Shown piece after piece: positions 30,926 through 43,169 of a DNA stretch of 64,000 nt. A model generated the notes under the pieces. The model saw only the letters and a list, made by a program, of their open reading frames with translations. It searched no databases and was not told where the DNA came from. Within the stretch, counting starts at the first letter, position 1. Each line of letters opens with the position of its first letter. The DNA comes from Bryoerythrophyllum caledonicum (taxonomy: Eukaryota > Streptophyta > Bryopsida > Pottiales > Pottiaceae), in the NCBI GenBank assembly GCA_963971425.1, contig OZ020524.1, positions 1,178,001-1,242,000 of the forward strand, read 5' to 3'. The translations under genes were made by a program, and so were the position numbers.

Positions 30926-32827
30926 GGTTTTGTGGGGAGAATGAAGCCTGAGTAGTGCTCCGCATTTCCTTGTGAGGGGAGAAGAAGGGGACTTAGTTGC
31001 AAAACCCTAGAACACGCACAGTAGGAGGTGGTTGGCCCTGCTGTGGAGCCTTCGTGCATCTAAGTTGTTTGCAAGGAAGTTTGGTGTGGAACGCTGTCCT
31101 GATGGAAATTCTTCCATCATGTAGATATTAATATCAGTGTGGATATGTTTTGATTACAGCTAGCGGTTAGATGACGTAAAAAGGTTTGGTCGTGGTGAGA
31201 ACCACCGTTTGAAGATTTGGGCAAGTGTTAGCATGTAGGTGCTGCACTGTTCTTGTCACTGCTCAGGGGGGTAGGTAGCGGGTTGATTGGTATTTTTCCT
31301 GCCTCACTAGCGAGCCAAGCCGTGGGCCGCCCAACCACTTGACGGACTCGATCGGGTTCGAGCCCGGACCGGCGGCGACCACTGACCACGACATTTCCAG
31401 CCAACCAAGTCCACGACTTGGCGATCAGGTTGTGCGAATCAACACCTTTATACGTCCGTACCATCAGCTATCTTACGATAAGTTTTTTTTATTTAGTTTT
31501 TTTTTTTAATTTCACTTATCCTGTTGGTTGGAAGGTCTAAGTTTTTAGTCTTCCAATAAATAAATGACTAGAGAATTTTTGTGGTTGAAAGTGAAAAGGA
31601 TAAGAAAGTAATGAAGTACCTTGTGGGGTACTTTGGATAGGATGATATGGGCTGGAGTGCCCACGTCCAGTTGAGGGGAAATGGTTGGAAAAAGAGATTC
31701 CTTAGGGAGTGTGTGTGTGTGTGTGTGCGGGTGAGAGAGAGAGAGAGAGGGTTTTTTGGAGCAGAACTTTGACTGTATGTAGCTCAGCGAATTTTGTTCG
31801 CATGGAATTGAAAATTTGAGGGTTTGTTCTTTGTCTTCAAAGATTTCTATACTCGTTTTAAAAATTGAATTCGGAGTTATGTAGCAAAAGTTATGAAGGT
31901 TTGTTTTTCTGTGAAAACCCGAGGCCATCCATTCAGAGGTAGAGGTTTGACAAGTGATAACTTTTGCTGTAGTTCTTAGTTTTCTTTGAGATTTGGAGGG
32001 TGTATGCTTCTTTATCTTAACTTTCTAGAAAGATATCACAATTGAAATTCGGAGTTTTGGACAAGAAGTTATGGAGATCTGGATGAATATGTAGGGGCAG
32101 AACTTTGAACTCGTATAACTTTTGGACAGCAGTTTAGATTGACTTGAAATTTGGAGGAGTGTTAGTTGTCTGAATTAGCTTTCTAGAGAGCTATTACACT
32201 TAATATTTGAAGTTTTGAGTCATCTGTGTCACTTGTTTGAAGGTTACAGCCTTGGTAAAACTTTTCCATTGTGTTTTTGAATACTTCTTTTGAGTTTCTT
32301 AGTGTTTTTGAACACATGAAGACTTTGGAGTTGAAGGATGGAAGAATTGAAGACTTGAGGCTTGAAGAGAAGAGAAGATGGAGACAAGTGTGTTGTGGCT
32401 TGTGGTCCGATTTCTTTTTTAGTGATTCCAAGCCAGCTTTGGAGGCTAGTTGTATTTGTTCTTGTAAACTCTGTTGCGGCAAAGTGGGATTAATTGCCCA
32501 CACGGTCGTGTTTATGTCGTTCCCACCGGTGAGGCACGTTTGCTGGTCACCGTGGATTTGAATTTTAAGAGCCAATCTTTCGGACGGTTTCAGCTTGTGG
32601 TCTGGCCGTCCCGTTTTACCCGTCCGAGGCCGTGGTTTCTTATCACCCACCTTTACCCTTAACCCTTTAGAGCCACCACAGGATAGGCCAACGGGGAGGA
32701 GTTTGAAGACTAAAGACTGAAGACTGAAGACCACAAGATTTGACAGAACTCTGTAGCAGACTATACGAAGTCGCAGCCAGATACCTCGCGTATTCTCAAA
32801 GCGCACTCCTCTCTACACGACAACGCA
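30926..32827 (+). repeat. Repeat arm 1: 3' flank of the ParB/MTase-like gene family
   Basis: From about 31085 to 32827 this is an inverted copy of 45285-47045. It starts with the last codons of the gene seen at 46975 (RCPDGNSSIM at ~31093), then a long non-coding stretch with microsatellite, a palindromic GGTTCGA-type stretch, a CGGACGG-rich stretch (near 32600) and an end CTACACGACAACGC. It is thus a 5'-truncated copy of that element. Minus-strand frames here are shadows. Bases 30926-31084 carry a short inverted pair CTAGGGTTTTG/CAAAACCCTAG (30922 and 31003). The arm truncates pogo element A. Confidence 0.7.
31710..31750. repeat. (GT)n(GA)n microsatellite
   Basis: GTGTGTGTGTGTGTG then GAGAGAGAGAG. 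The inverted sister arm has the matching (CA)n at about 46409-46428, so the microsatellite predates the duplication. Confidence 0.9.
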
Positions 32828-35202
32828 GGGCATGAGTGTTGGCAAGGCTCAAAACTTTTAGATCTGGAGTTAGTGGATTGAGGATTGGTGAGTTGGTGGC
32901 AAGATCATGTTGTGAGAAATATGAAGCTAGGGTCACATGTGTTGGAACACAGATCTAGTCGTTTCAATCCCAACCACAAGGTCACTCAACTCTAGATCTG
33001 AAAATAGGTAGACTAAATCTGCCACCTCCCATTTATTCCCTCCCTCTCCCCGACCCAGACACTCAAACAAGCAAGATTGATGCCAAGATTGACCCGCCAT
33101 CGCCGCAAGGCATCGACATTACACCACATCAGGCTACACCTACCCTCACTCTTGTCATTACTTCTTTTTTGCACAAACTTTGCATTGCATTATCATTATA
33201 TTTGCTCTCTTTAACACATCCACCTTCAGACCATCACATACACTAGATTTGTATAGAGAAAAACCCAATAGATACATAATACTAGATCTAGTAGACCACA
33301 TACTCACGTTCATAGTTAACGCACTTTGCCTAACCTACACATGTGATACAGATCTAAGTTTCACTAACCTCAATGGAGTAGACAAGACTAGACTAAGTCT
33401 GCAGATACAAGACAACAAGCAGAATCAGCTTCTGCTGGCGAACTCAAGGCCACAGAGCCAACATACAAGACGAACGCGAACACGCCCAGCGGAGAATACA
33501 AAAACTAGCAAGCAGACAACACTTGCGAGGCAGCTGTTGAACGGAGGAACCCGACCTAGAAGCCCGAAGGCAAACTCGAAGCGCAGGGACTCGCCCAGCA
33601 AGGGATCGAGAAGATTACAGCCCCCCGCCTCAAAATCAACGCAGCACACAACTCCGAACTACTTGACGAACTGCAGTGCCCACAGACACACACCAGCAGA
33701 AATGAGCACACAAGAATACAACAAAGATTCCAGCTCCAAAAGAATTCAGGTACGTTCCCCCAAACTCTCTCTCCACCCCGATTAAATGCTACATGCTCTT
33801 CACAGTATCCTCCACGCACACTACACATATCTCGACACACAATTAACAGTAGAACCACCTCCATAACTCAACCTAGAACTCCACACACACTGAACCCTAA
33901 TCACTCACACTCCACTAGACACAAACACAAGATTACTAGAATAGGACGTATCTTGGAAATTTTTTGTCGGTGCAGCTACAGAAACATCCACAGGTCAATC
34001 GCAACAGAAAGTAACCTACGCCGAAGACAACACAACTAGATTAGTATACACTACCAAGGCAAGCACGAAGAACAACATCACAATCAAGACGAGCACGCAG
34101 AACAGCATCGATACAACCAAGACAAGCATGAACGACAACACCGACACACACGATCAGCAGAACCCCAGCTCAGCCCTCGAGTCAACTCTAGTCCCCCCCA
34201 CCCCGTCCTGAACTCCCCCTCTTTCATCACCAGCTCACCCCCCTCTCCACCCCCTCCTTCACCCATTCCTTTAGGTAACACCTCCAACCATCCCCACCGT
34301 GTAGACAGCCTCCCCTCAAAAGTACCTATGCAGAAAGAGGACTAGAGAGCGCCCTCGCTCAGCAGATTATCCCAGCAACAACAAAGCTCGCCCGCAGAGG
34401 ACAGAAGACAACTACACCAACACCGAAAGCAGCAGAAGCCGAAAGTCGACATCCACCAATACACACCACCGCGACGTAGCCATCATCAACCCTGTCAACT
34501 AGAACAACGCAACTCAGCACTAAATCAGGTGCAGAGGAGCAACTATCAAGACGAACCTCAACACTCACCCACGACCAACGGTCGCCTCCAACACTACAGG
34601 CTTGAACAACAGGTTCATGTACAGGGAAGACTCCAAGGTGCGCCCTCGAGTGAAGAGCACCGCTCACACCTACAGCAACTAGCTAAACAGGTAGAGCAAC
34701 ACGACCCCCCACCAAGCTGCAAACGGCCACAACGTCACAAGATAGCACAAGAAGTGCCAAATCGAGAGAGTCCTCCCGGCACGCCCTCACGAGAAGTTCG
34801 CCCCCCCCCCTCAGCAACCAGAGACAGACTCCACCGAAATCGCGCGGAGGCTACCCCACCGAAAACGCGCAAAGGCTACTACACCAAAAGAGAGCAGTGA
34901 CCCACGACGTGCCCAAGGAGCAGCATGCATCGTGCCCCGTAGCAACAGGCGGACGTACCCCCGGAGCAGCAGGCTACGCTTTAGCCCAACACCAACCAGA
35001 GAGCGTGGTATTCATTCGCTATTGCCCCAACCAGTAGCACCAGTATTCCCCAAGGTAAGTTGTCCCCCTCTCTGCTTTTTTGCATGGTGCTTAAACACTA
35101 AACAAACTAACAAACTCCCTAAAGAAGACTCTCTCCCCCTTCACATCTACACCTTAGAACCCAACACAAAAAAAAAACACTAACAATTCTAGCTCCATCA
35201 AA
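32828..35202. other. A/C-rich non-coding region, possible LINE 5' UTR
   Basis: Strong A and C excess on the plus strand with many ACAAC, CAACAC and CAGCAG words. Donor-like sites AATTCAG|GTACGT (near 33748) and CCCAAG|GTAAGT (near 35053) are present, so part may be spliced exons, but I cannot assign a product to the small frames (33180-33785, 34529-34900). The composition matches the LINE that follows. Confidence 0.4.
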
Positions 35203-36825
35203 ATGTCCACTAGTAAAAGGACCCTCCGTTTTGAAGAAATGATGGATATAGATGAAGGAACCTCACATAAAACACTAACTAACAAAGAAAAAATAGGTAG
35301 AAAAAACATGGAGGAGACCGGGAGCAGCAAGAAGAGCAAAGGCATGAGCATTGAAGAAGGTACGTCCCGTCTTCTTGACCCCATAACCATGGCATTCAAA
35401 TTTTGGCTAGGGTATGAAGCCATGGAGTGCCTAGCAATCGAAGAAGGACTTGAGGAACTCCCAGGAGATGAGAAAGTGGAGGATATGATGACAAGAGGAT
35501 TCCAAGAACACGAAGCGAAGGAGTTCAAAACCTCAAGGATGACATTCCCAAGGATCCCACAACTCTACTACCCAATTGCAAGACCAGGGAGTGACGAACA
35601 ACATTACAATATCACTCAACTTCCCAAAGGCACCAAGACCATCGGTGCCACAGGTTTGGCCCTTGACTTCCAAGTTGCTATTCACTTTGAACCACCCACT
35701 TCTACCTTATTGCATGATGATGTCCACAAAATGATAAAACAAAGACTAGAGGTCATGGAAATAAAATTAGGGTCAAAAGTTATGGATACCATCTATATTC
35801 AATGCCACAGTGTCAAAAGAGGGGGACAAAAAGGAGTGTGGACCGGCATGTTTAAGCTCCATTTACTCAACCCCGAAACGGATGCACTTATGTTGTTAAA
35901 AGGAATAAGGCCTTTTATCCTCACCTTTGACAACCACAACACCATTGATAAGGTATGTAAGTCCTTTCCTCTCATTGCTAACTCTTCTAACCTAACCGTG
36001 CAAGTGAGAAGTGACTCATTGATAGGCACATCATCCCATCAACTCTTCAAGGACATCCTCTACAATAGCTTCAAGAGGGGCCAAGACTACGAGATCACGG
36101 GAGTGACCAAGAGAGAAGGTGATTCACTAGCCTTCATTGCCGCGACCACCCCCTTCCAAGCTTCAAAGATACAACTACAACATATCACCACCCACCACGA
36201 GATCATAAAAGCAAGGAAGACCTACATTGGAGGTAGAGTGACACCCAAAATCAAGGCCAAGAAGGATGCCATCTCTCTCACCCTCTCCCCCTTATCCCTC
36301 CTAATGAGTGTGCATGATACTACTAATGCTATACACAAGATTATAGGTGAGAACAACATTAACTCCATTTGGTTCCACAAGGAAATAGAGGGAAGACATA
36401 ATGGCAAGGCTAATGTTGAATGTACTAACCCCATTGTGTATAAGCAATTTGTCAAGAAACAATTTGACATAGGTGACAACTTCGTGGACTTTGCTCCACA
36501 TTGGAAGAGTTTAGAAGGAAAACAACCTCCTACCGAAGAACAAATCAAGACCTTTGGCTTCAACGACATTAACACCACAATGATCAACACCGTGGCAACC
36601 TTCAAGATCCAAGACGCCCCCGCCAACATCACCAAGAAGGAATTAAAGGAAGCCTTAGAAGAAAACAACAAGAAGATGCTAGAAGAAAGCAAGAAATACA
36701 CTGACGCATTGCATGGTGAGTTGGTAGAGCAAATGGACAAAGTGGAGAATGCTATGAATGCCACATTGCTTGCACTCCAAGCCATGAAGGGAAGAATGCC
36801 ACATTGCTTGCACTCCAAGCCATGA
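35203..36825 (+). CDS. LINE ORF1-like protein
   Basis: 540 codons, ATG 35203, TAG at 36823-36825. The N-terminus is charged, the middle is a mixed alpha/beta region without a recognised motif, and the last 70 residues form a K/E-rich coiled coil (ITKKELKEALEENNKKMLEE). ORF1 proteins of LINEs bind RNA and act as chaperones; the assignment rests on position before ORF2. A 38-bp tandem duplication (36757-36794 and 36795-36832) shifts the frame, so the natural C-terminus would differ after the first unit and end near 36870. Composition is A-rich but less extreme than ORF2. Confidence 0.55.
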   Translation: MSTSKRTLRFEEMMDIDEGTSHKTLTNKEKIGRKNMEETGSSKKSKGMSIEEGTSRLLDPITMAFKFWLGYEAMECLAIEEGLEELPGDEKVEDMMTRGFQEHEAKEFKTSRMTFPRIPQLYYPIARPGSDEQHYNITQLPKGTKTIGATGLALDFQVAIHFEPPTSTLLHDDVHKMIKQRLEVMEIKLGSKVMDTIYIQCHSVKRGGQKGVWTGMFKLHLLNPETDALMLLKGIRPFILTFDNHNTIDKVCKSFPLIANSSNLTVQVRSDSLIGTSSHQLFKDILYNSFKRGQDYEITGVTKREGDSLAFIAATTPFQASKIQLQHITTHHEIIKARKTYIGGRVTPKIKAKKDAISLTLSPLSLLMSVHDTTNAIHKIIGENNINSIWFHKEIEGRHNGKANVECTNPIVYKQFVKKQFDIGDNFVDFAPHWKSLEGKQPPTEEQIKTFGFNDINTTMINTVATFKIQDAPANITKKELKEALEENNKKMLEESKKYTDALHGELVEQMDKVENAMNATLLALQAMKGRMPHCLHSKP

Positions 36826-36868
36826 AGGGAAGAATGCCACAAAGACTCAAAGACAAGCCGCCAAACAT

Positions 36869-37746
36869 GTGAAGACCAATGACCACACGGTAATCCATAC
36901 TTACCACCCAACTAGTTATACACAGTATATATGGTACTCTATAAAATACATATACTATCAGTATATTAATACTATACACAGAATAGTAGACATGTACTTG
37001 ATGAGTACATACATACAATGTACTACCCCCCATTCATATACCAATACAATTTTTATACATGATATGTATACATACATGACCATCCAATGTACCATCCACC
37101 AAATGAAATACCCCATACAATACACAAAACACTATACCAAAAACTATGTCAAATACAAATACCAAATACCAAAGAAAAAAACACACACATATACATATAA
37201 GAGTAAACACATAACAAACAAACCATACAACATTATAATGTACAATATACACAACAATACACCAACAAATACACAAATATACCTACGCACAAACATACCA
37301 CCACGCACACACACGAAAAACATACAAAATAATATACAAAACAACACACAAAAAATCCCACAAAAAACACAAACAAATTGGCACAAAATAGCACCAAATA
37401 CTACAAAACCACACACACCCTACACAAAAAAAAAGAGAACTAAAAACATACAAATTAATATACACAAACTCACCCCAAATACAAAACAAATAACAAACAT
37501 ACGTGTAAAAACCACTAGAAATACAACAAAAGAAAAAACAACAACATACCCAAACAAAAAACTACACCCATTACATACCAAGTACAACTACAATAAAATA
37601 AAAACAAAAAAACTTCTCCAACAAAAACTTCTTATCTTCCTGCATAAAATCATAAGGATAAAAAAATTCTAAAATAAGACACCAAACCAAAACATTTAAA
37701 ACTCATAATAATACTAGGTGGAGACATTGAAATAAACCCAGGCCCA
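36869..37746. other. Low-complexity spacer between LINE ORFs
   Basis: Almost G-free plus strand (CA, AT and AC words such as ACACAAA and ACATAT). A 267-codon frame exists but encodes only T/N/I/K/Y/H-rich low-complexity sequence and lacks stops partly because G is rare. Not called as a gene. Confidence 0.5.
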
Positions 37747-40700
37747 ATGCCCAATACATTAAAAAGACACCCCCCATCACATAAAAAAAAGGCCAAATTA
37801 TACTTCATACCTAATACAATAAAATTACAACCGGAATATGGACACATTGCAAAATCCTCTTCACCCTTCCTAAAAAACACACACGTAGTGCACCACACAC
37901 ATAACACTACACATCCAAACATAGCCCAATACGTACAACAAAAAAATACACATCCACCACCCCACATCTTATACGCCCTAGTAATCACTACCCATCCACA
38001 CATAGACGAATGTAACCACCTCCTAAATCCACAAAATCTACCTACAATCACATGGACAAACACACTCCTACAAAATATACTAAACTTGCAAAACCCGCCA
38101 GAAAGACACATCCATACTCCACATCCGTATATAAAATTCCTTGAAAACAACCAAAATATTACAAATCCAGAAAACTCAATACATAAAAAACTATATGACT
38201 TCTTACATTGCCAAGCCACACCCCCCTCAAATGAAACAATAAAACTAAAGTTCCCATACCTCCCTGACAACCTCATCAATGAAACACTAAAATGTTTCGA
38301 CCCCATACCAGAATATATACACCCACCCCCACCTCCCTGTCACATCCCTCCACAAAATCTAAACATTAGAACAAATCAAGAGGATACACACATAATTACA
38401 TGGAATGCATCCTCACTAAATACTGCCCTTCCTAGCTTACAAAATTTGGTCACACACACAGACACACCACCGGCCTTCATAGTCATACAAGAAACAAAAC
38501 TATCCGCCAAAAAATCCATAAAATATATACAAAATATATTCCCAAATTATAAACTCATCTTTAATAATACACATGCACTTACAAGATGCATCCAACAACG
38601 TAGACCATATACACTGGGCCGAGGGGGCCTCTTCACAATAATACACAAAAAATATGCCTTCCTGGGCAACATCAACAAAATTCCTACCCCAATGCACATA
38701 TCACCCTACATTCAAATAATCAAAATCAATAATCACCCACTACAACCGTGGCTAATCTTTCACATGTATATGCCATCTCACCCAGAAGATACCAGATATA
38801 TTACAGACATACAAGACACTATTACATCCCAAATTAATAATAATCCCAATCACACATACTTACTATGTGGAGACTTCAATAGAGACATAGCGCTAATTGG
38901 CCGCCAAAATGGAAACCATCACACCCCCCCTCAAAACAATGATTACCAATGGCGTCGCTTCACAGAAAACTTAAACTTCACGTATATCAATACACATACA
39001 CAATTCTCTAGACAAGGTGGCTATAACTATAGTGATTGGAGCCTAATAGATGGATTCTATATTAATACAAACAACAATGCACAATACACCTCCACAACAA
39101 ACAATGATATCATTCTCAACTTGGACCACTCACCCATACAATTACACATCCCAAACAACACACTAATTAGTAGAACCCCTACTACCCTAAACAAAGACAC
39201 TACACGCATACTCAATCCCATCCCAAAAACCAACATAGAAAAATTCAATACAAAATTCTTCGAAGAAAATTCCGTACAAATAGACTCCCTCATAAACACT
39301 CTTGAAAATAATAATCAATTAACACAAGCACAATGGAAAGAAGCATGCCACACCCTAGACAAACTCGTTAATAAAATCACTAATACACTAGAACAAACTT
39401 GTAAAGCACACCCAATACCTCACATGACAAGCAGAACTTCTCAACAACGCGGATACCTACCCCGCAAACTTTCCAAAATTTGGAAACAACACTTAACCAC
39501 ATATCATACCATACGCAAAACCATTAGAATTGTAAAAAACAACCCTCAATGGCGTAACCACCCCATATACAATGAACTATTAACCTTACAGCCTCCGGAC
39601 CTTCCCCACGATACATGGATAAATGATATCGCGCTAATTGCAAAAAATCCTAACATACAAGCCCGGAAAGTAATCACAAAATACACCAAAGAAAACATTA
39701 AGAAAGCCATCTCATCATATAGACAACTATATGAAAGCAGCCCAAAAAAAATTAACAAAAAAATCTTTAAAAACCTTGAATCCCCGCCAATGGATTGTAT
39801 CATAGATCAAATTTTTTACAAGTACACTAACATCAATACTCTCAGCATACGGAGAAAAACACCAAATTCTACATGACAGCCAAGAAGGGTTCCGTGCCGA
39901 AAGATGCACATCTAGACAATTACAATTACTAATAGCGGCTTTAGAAGATGCACAACTAACAACGCAAGATATATAATTACTCTATATAGATTTCAAAAAT
40001 GCATTTGGCTCGATTGACCACGCCCGTCTACTAGCCATTATGAAAGATTTAGGATACCCTGAGGACGCGGTAATACTAGTAGGAGATATCTATTCACAGT
40101 CCAACACCATTTTTACTGGTGAATACTTTGGCCAAACCCAAAAAATATCCATACAAAGAGGCACAATACAAGGAGATACACTTAGCCCACATCTCTTTCT
40201 TATTTGTCTAGAACCACTTTTACGATGGCTACAAAGAGGAAAATACGGCTATACCTTGGGAACTTCAAAAACAACAATAAATACAGTAGCATACGCAGAT
40301 GATCTTGCAATCATAACAAACAAACTCCCATCAATAAAAAATCAACTTAATAAAATGGACAAATTCTGCGAATGGGCTGGAATGGACCTAGGAATTCCGA
40401 AAGTGCAATTACTGGATGCCCAAACAAATCCAAAACAAATCAAATAGTCTTCAAAGCACTAATACAAGCTGCAAATATATCATACAGAAACCAACCGATT
40501 CCCATACTACATCAAAATGAGCCATATGTATATCTAGGAATACAACTAGTCCCATCATTGAATTGGAAAATACAGACACACACAACAACCACCAAACTAA
40601 TTAAACAATGCAACCAATTAGTAAATTGTCCGCTACTATTAAACAAAAAGTCAGCATGGTAGACACAGTTATAAGAGCAGGCATTGCATATAGTTTTTAC

Positions 40701-42252
40701 GCGGTACCATACTCACTACCTACTATTAAAAAACTAGACAAAAAAAATTATAGCAATACAAAAGAAAATTTGTGGACTACCGAATTGCACTCCCAACGTA
40801 ATTACCCAATTGCCACATGATATGTTTGGCATAGAAGCATTCTCATTAAAGAACGCATACCTAAGGTGCATAGGTGAACAGCTACGCAATGCTCTTAATG
40901 ACATAGGAAAATTGGGAATAATCTATAGAGGTCTTACACATTTTATACTGGCTAAATACGGCGGAGTACAAGAGATTCCTAGAATTAAACAATACCATTG
41001 TTTAAGATCACCTACAACAAGAACACTCTATCTTATCAAACGATGTAGAGGCACTCACTTGAGAAGTACAACAAGAAACTTTCCACTTGAAGCCACACCT
41101 CTTGAACAAATGTGGCTCAACCTATCATCAGAAATATTACCACACTTCACCCCTAAGCAAAATCACAAACTCCTCAACAAATTACTACTTCAAAACATAC
41201 ATGAGATAAAACACTTAACACTCCCGAATGGTCTAAATCTAATGTCACATGATGAATTCAAAATATACTACAGTACACCAACTAAAGTAATCAAACAAGC
41301 CCTTAACATAGCTGAACAATTTTTATGCTATCCTACATGCAACCCACAATGCCAAAACCCATGCACTCAGCACCCTACACCACGAACTCTAAAACATGAA
41401 TATAGAACACACGACCATCATATTTTATCCAACCTTGGTACAAATCTTATACACCGCCTCCCACCACCACATCCCCCTTATTTGAAACCACCAATTAAAA
41501 TCACCAATAACCCAACTACATTTCCCATACATTCAATATTAGACCACAAAGAAAACAAAACAAAAGACAAATACAAAATTCCAAAAACATACCACACCTA
41601 CCTATGCCAATGGAAATTACCAAACGGTATTACATATAATAAATGGATACCACAAAGTGGCCTCTTCCCACTAAACATACCAATAACTATACAACACAAC
41701 ACCTCCTTGCTTGCTCAATATTACACCACAAAACAACATACACATTATAGAAATTTAATAAATACCCATTTTGCAGAAGAACAAACCCGAGATACAAGAT
41801 ACATACTTCCAACCATGCCCCTCCTCCTTATACATATCAATGTAAATGAATGCAATCCCTCAAAAGATATCAACACCAACCAAAACACCATACAAATAAA
41901 AGTTGAAACGGCACACCTTTACGATGAAACAGGCAAGCACCTCACAACTATACCTATAGCCAGACTAAAATGGCTATGGAACCAATACTCCAAAGCAAAA
42001 GATTCACCACACGGACTAACACCTCCTACACAACCATTTGAAACAGAAATAATATGGCTATACCAAAGATACAAATATAGAATTCCAAAAACCGACCCAC
42101 TTAAACTTGCACATTACTCTTTGCCAAAAATATTATTTGACCACATCATAACATCTTTCAATATAACTCACACGTATTTTTCCTCACGAGTAACTTGCTC
42201 CACTCAAATAGATAAGTTTTACTCACCATTAAGGGGATATTCAATAAAATGA
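37747..42252 (+). pseudogene. LINE ORF2: endonuclease and reverse transcriptase
   Basis: First frame 37747-39876 holds an apurinic-type endonuclease: ITWNASSL, IQETKL (catalytic Glu), YMPSHP, LLCGDFNRD, SLIDGFYI and LDHSPI. After a frameshift near 39860-39875 the RT follows: a TAA at 39973-39975 before LYIDFKNAFGSIDHA, then RGTIQGDTLSP and the catalytic YADDLAI near 40300. Two more frameshifts occur near 40390-40440 and 40650-40820. The last frame 40810-42252 is a 480-codon C-terminal region with CYPTCNPQCQNPC...H, a possible zinc-binding cluster. The enzyme would nick target DNA and copy its RNA there. Multiple breaks show this copy is dead. Confidence 0.8.
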
Positions 42253-42300
42253 GACAAATTGTGAATTTTGAGACTAAAAGCCTATTATTTCGGAACAATA

Positions 42301-43169
42301 AACAACGTGAATAGTTATTGCAAATTGTAAAATACAATAAACAACATAAGGAAAAGCATCACCAAGCGGTCCCCCCAACATTGTAAGGCCAAAATTCTAA
42401 ATATTTATCTTAGAAAAAAAGGTAATTTACTAAAGTTGGGCCAATTAGGGAGTACCAATATTGGAAGACAGTTCTCTTAGAGTACATATTATTGTGTTAT
42501 ATTTCTAAAGACTTAGACATTAAGTAAATTGTTCATTTAAAGTGGTATGACATGATAGATCTATCTTCGCTACTACCATAGAGAACCAACTATTCACGAA
42601 AACTAAATGCTCCTGAAAAATTGCAATCTAAAATTAGAAATCACAAGTGACAAAACAATGGTGTTAGCATGGTAGAAGGCAAAAGTGAAGTAAACATGCA
42701 ACGGTTCCGACTACAAATTATTAATAGTAGAACACCATACAAAAATACATGCATTTAGAATAATATGCACAAACAAATGAATCGTTTAGAAAAATATATT
42801 TATAAAATCCAAACAACTCATTGCTGGCTATACACGGAGACAACTTCCCGAATAGATTCTAGAAAAATCAACCCTAACATAGGGAATCATCATATAATAT
42901 TGTCTACTAAATGTATCTACTAGATACATTTTACTCAAGTCCTAGGGCTTTCAGACGCAAGGCCTCTTGCGCTTTAACTTTTGCATAACCAATCATGATT
43001 TCCCTTCTCCGAGAATAAGGCTTAAAACACCAATCCCGGTCAACTCCAGCACACTCTCAGAAAGAGATGACACATGACACAGACCAATATGAGTCCTACG
43101 ACCATCACGAAGTCGAGACGGAACAGACTTCACTTGATTCGTTGATGGTCCTGAGCTTCGAAGCCTCGG
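42301..43169. other. AT-rich DNA, no gene
   Basis: Contains no convincing ORF. The part 42940-43169 is less AT rich and could be the 3' UTR of the minus-strand phosphatase-like gene that ends at 43170. Confidence 0.5.

Larger units (their letters stand above)
35203..42300 (+). mobile_element. APE-type LINE (non-LTR) retrotransposon, inactive
   Basis: ORF1 at 35203-36825 and ORF2 at 37747-42252 (endonuclease, RT, long C-terminus) in the usual LINE order. No LTRs are seen. Plus-strand G is very rare from 36900 to 42250 while A and C dominate. ORF2 has stop and frameshift damage. No clear poly(A) tail or target duplications were found, so the ends are approximate. Confidence 0.8.

Noticed and set aside
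31228-32806. Minus-strand ORFs repeated at 45481-46885
   Set aside because: They are conserved because the DNA is duplicated; the frames carry no known domain, and the real gene of this family runs in the opposite direction and ends just before.
36869-37672. 267-codon ORF between the LINE ORFs
   Set aside because: Low complexity T/N/I/K/Y only, explained by the near absence of G on this strand.
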